This document shows, piece by piece, positions 63,719 through 64,000 of a stretch of DNA of 64,000 nt (position 1 is its first letter; each line of letters begins with the position of its first letter). Source of the DNA: Nocardia sp. alder85J (GTDB lineage Bacteria > Actinomycetota > Actinomycetes > Mycobacteriales > Mycobacteriaceae). A program made the translations under genes and the position numbers. Below the pieces are notes generated by a model. It had not been told where the DNA came from, did not search any database, and was given only the letters and a program-made list of their open reading frames with translations. The DNA lies in NCBI RefSeq assembly GCF_020176955.2, contig NZ_JAIUCZ020000003.1:558001-622000 (forward strand), read 5' to 3'.

Positions 63719-64000
63719 ATGGACGTGCTGACCGAGGCGCTGGCCTCGATGAGAACCGGTGCGCCGCAATCGGTGCGCACGGACGGGCGGACGCCGTGGG
63801 CGTTCCGGCTGCCGTCCACCGCCGGTGCGGGATTCCATGTGGTGCTGCACGGGGCCTGCTGGATCTATCCCTTCGAGCACAGCACGACACCGATCGCGCT
63901 CGGTACCGGCGATGTGATCTTCGTGCGCGACGGGTCCGGGTTCACCCTGGCCGACCATCCGGATACCGAGCCGGAAGTGCCACGGCCGGAACAGTTCACG
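63719..64000 (+). CDS. AraC-family regulator, N-terminal cupin domain (truncated by window end)
   Basis: First 94 residues of a longer gene, ATG at 63719 after GAAGGAGG. The sequence MDVLTEALASMRTGAPQSV and WAFRLPSTAGAGFHVVLHG, then LGTGDVIFVRDGSGFTLAD, match the cupin_6 (AraC_binding) sensing domain that precedes the AraC helix-turn-helix in many actinobacterial regulators. The DNA-binding part lies beyond the window. Confidence 0.75.
   Translation, partial: MDVLTEALASMRTGAPQSVRTDGRTPWAFRLPSTAGAGFHVVLHGACWIYPFEHSTTPIALGTGDVIFVRDGSGFTLADHPDTEPEVPRPEQFT

Overview
The window is GC-rich actinobacterial DNA. It carries an mce lipid-import operon, an ECF sigma factor, an EspR-type regulator and an almost complete side-chain and C/D-ring cholesterol catabolism locus. 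That combination points to a mycolic-acid-containing actinomycete of the Nocardiaceae, most likely Nocardia. Gene order parallels the Mycobacterium tuberculosis Rv3492c-Rv3564 region, but foreign or accessory blocks interrupt it.

Layout. (1) 1-10408, minus strand: a mce4-type sterol importer, yrbE4A-yrbE4B-mce4ABCD-lprN(mce4E)-mce4F-mam-mam, with seven 4-nt start/stop overlaps; the last mam gene runs off the left edge. (2) 10409-27582: the KstR-type side-chain module. It holds an SDR dehydrogenase, a 3Fe-4S ferredoxin, the acyl-CoA dehydrogenase pair fadE26/fadE27, fadD19, an F420-type LLM oxidoreductase, a tandem DUF35 protein with ltp4, ltp3 and a ketosteroid-isomerase-like protein, cyp125 and fadA5. 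Seven TnnAACnnGTTnnA-like boxes sit at its promoters and at the mce promoter. Between fadE27 and fadD19 lies an unrelated block: O-methyltransferase, thiol peroxidase, P-loop kinase, VOC protein and ECF sigma factor. (3) 27583-33558: an accessory island with an EspR-like regulator convergent to an operon encoding a secreted Ala/Gly/Ser repeat protein, an ImmA/IrrE-type metallopeptidase and a DUF6545-like membrane protein, then an XRE/MmyB-type regulator. (4) 33668-56680: an SDR, then the KstR2 regulon for the last two steroid rings: two SDRs, echA20, ipdA, ipdB, ipdC, fadA6, kstR2, ipdF, fadE30, fadD3, an echA13-like hydratase and fadE31/32/33. Three AnCAAGnnCTTGnT-type boxes lie at its promoters. 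It is interrupted by a TetR/KAS III pair, an MFS/MarR pair, a molybdopterin oxidoreductase and an unrecognised protein. (5) 56695-64000: ordinary accessory genes (MarR/MFS, tandem DUF427 protein, sirtuin, TetR plus alpha/beta hydrolase, DUF985 cupin, quinone-reductase-like enzyme, partial AraC-type regulator).

How the genes work together (established for the families). Mce4 imports the sterol. CYP125, probably fed by the ferredoxin, oxidises C26. FadD19 makes the CoA thioester. FadE26/27, hydratase or dehydrogenase steps, Ltp3/Ltp4 with the DUF35 partner and FadA5 shorten the side chain. Rings A and B are opened elsewhere, because no hsa, ksh or kstD genes are here. FadD3 then activates the remaining indanedione propionate (HIP), and IpdF, FadE30, IpdC, EchA20, IpdAB, FadE31-33 and FadA6 dismantle rings C and D. 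The KstR gene, the Mce ATPase, cyp142, ltp2, chsH1/H2 and fadE28/29 are also absent from the window.
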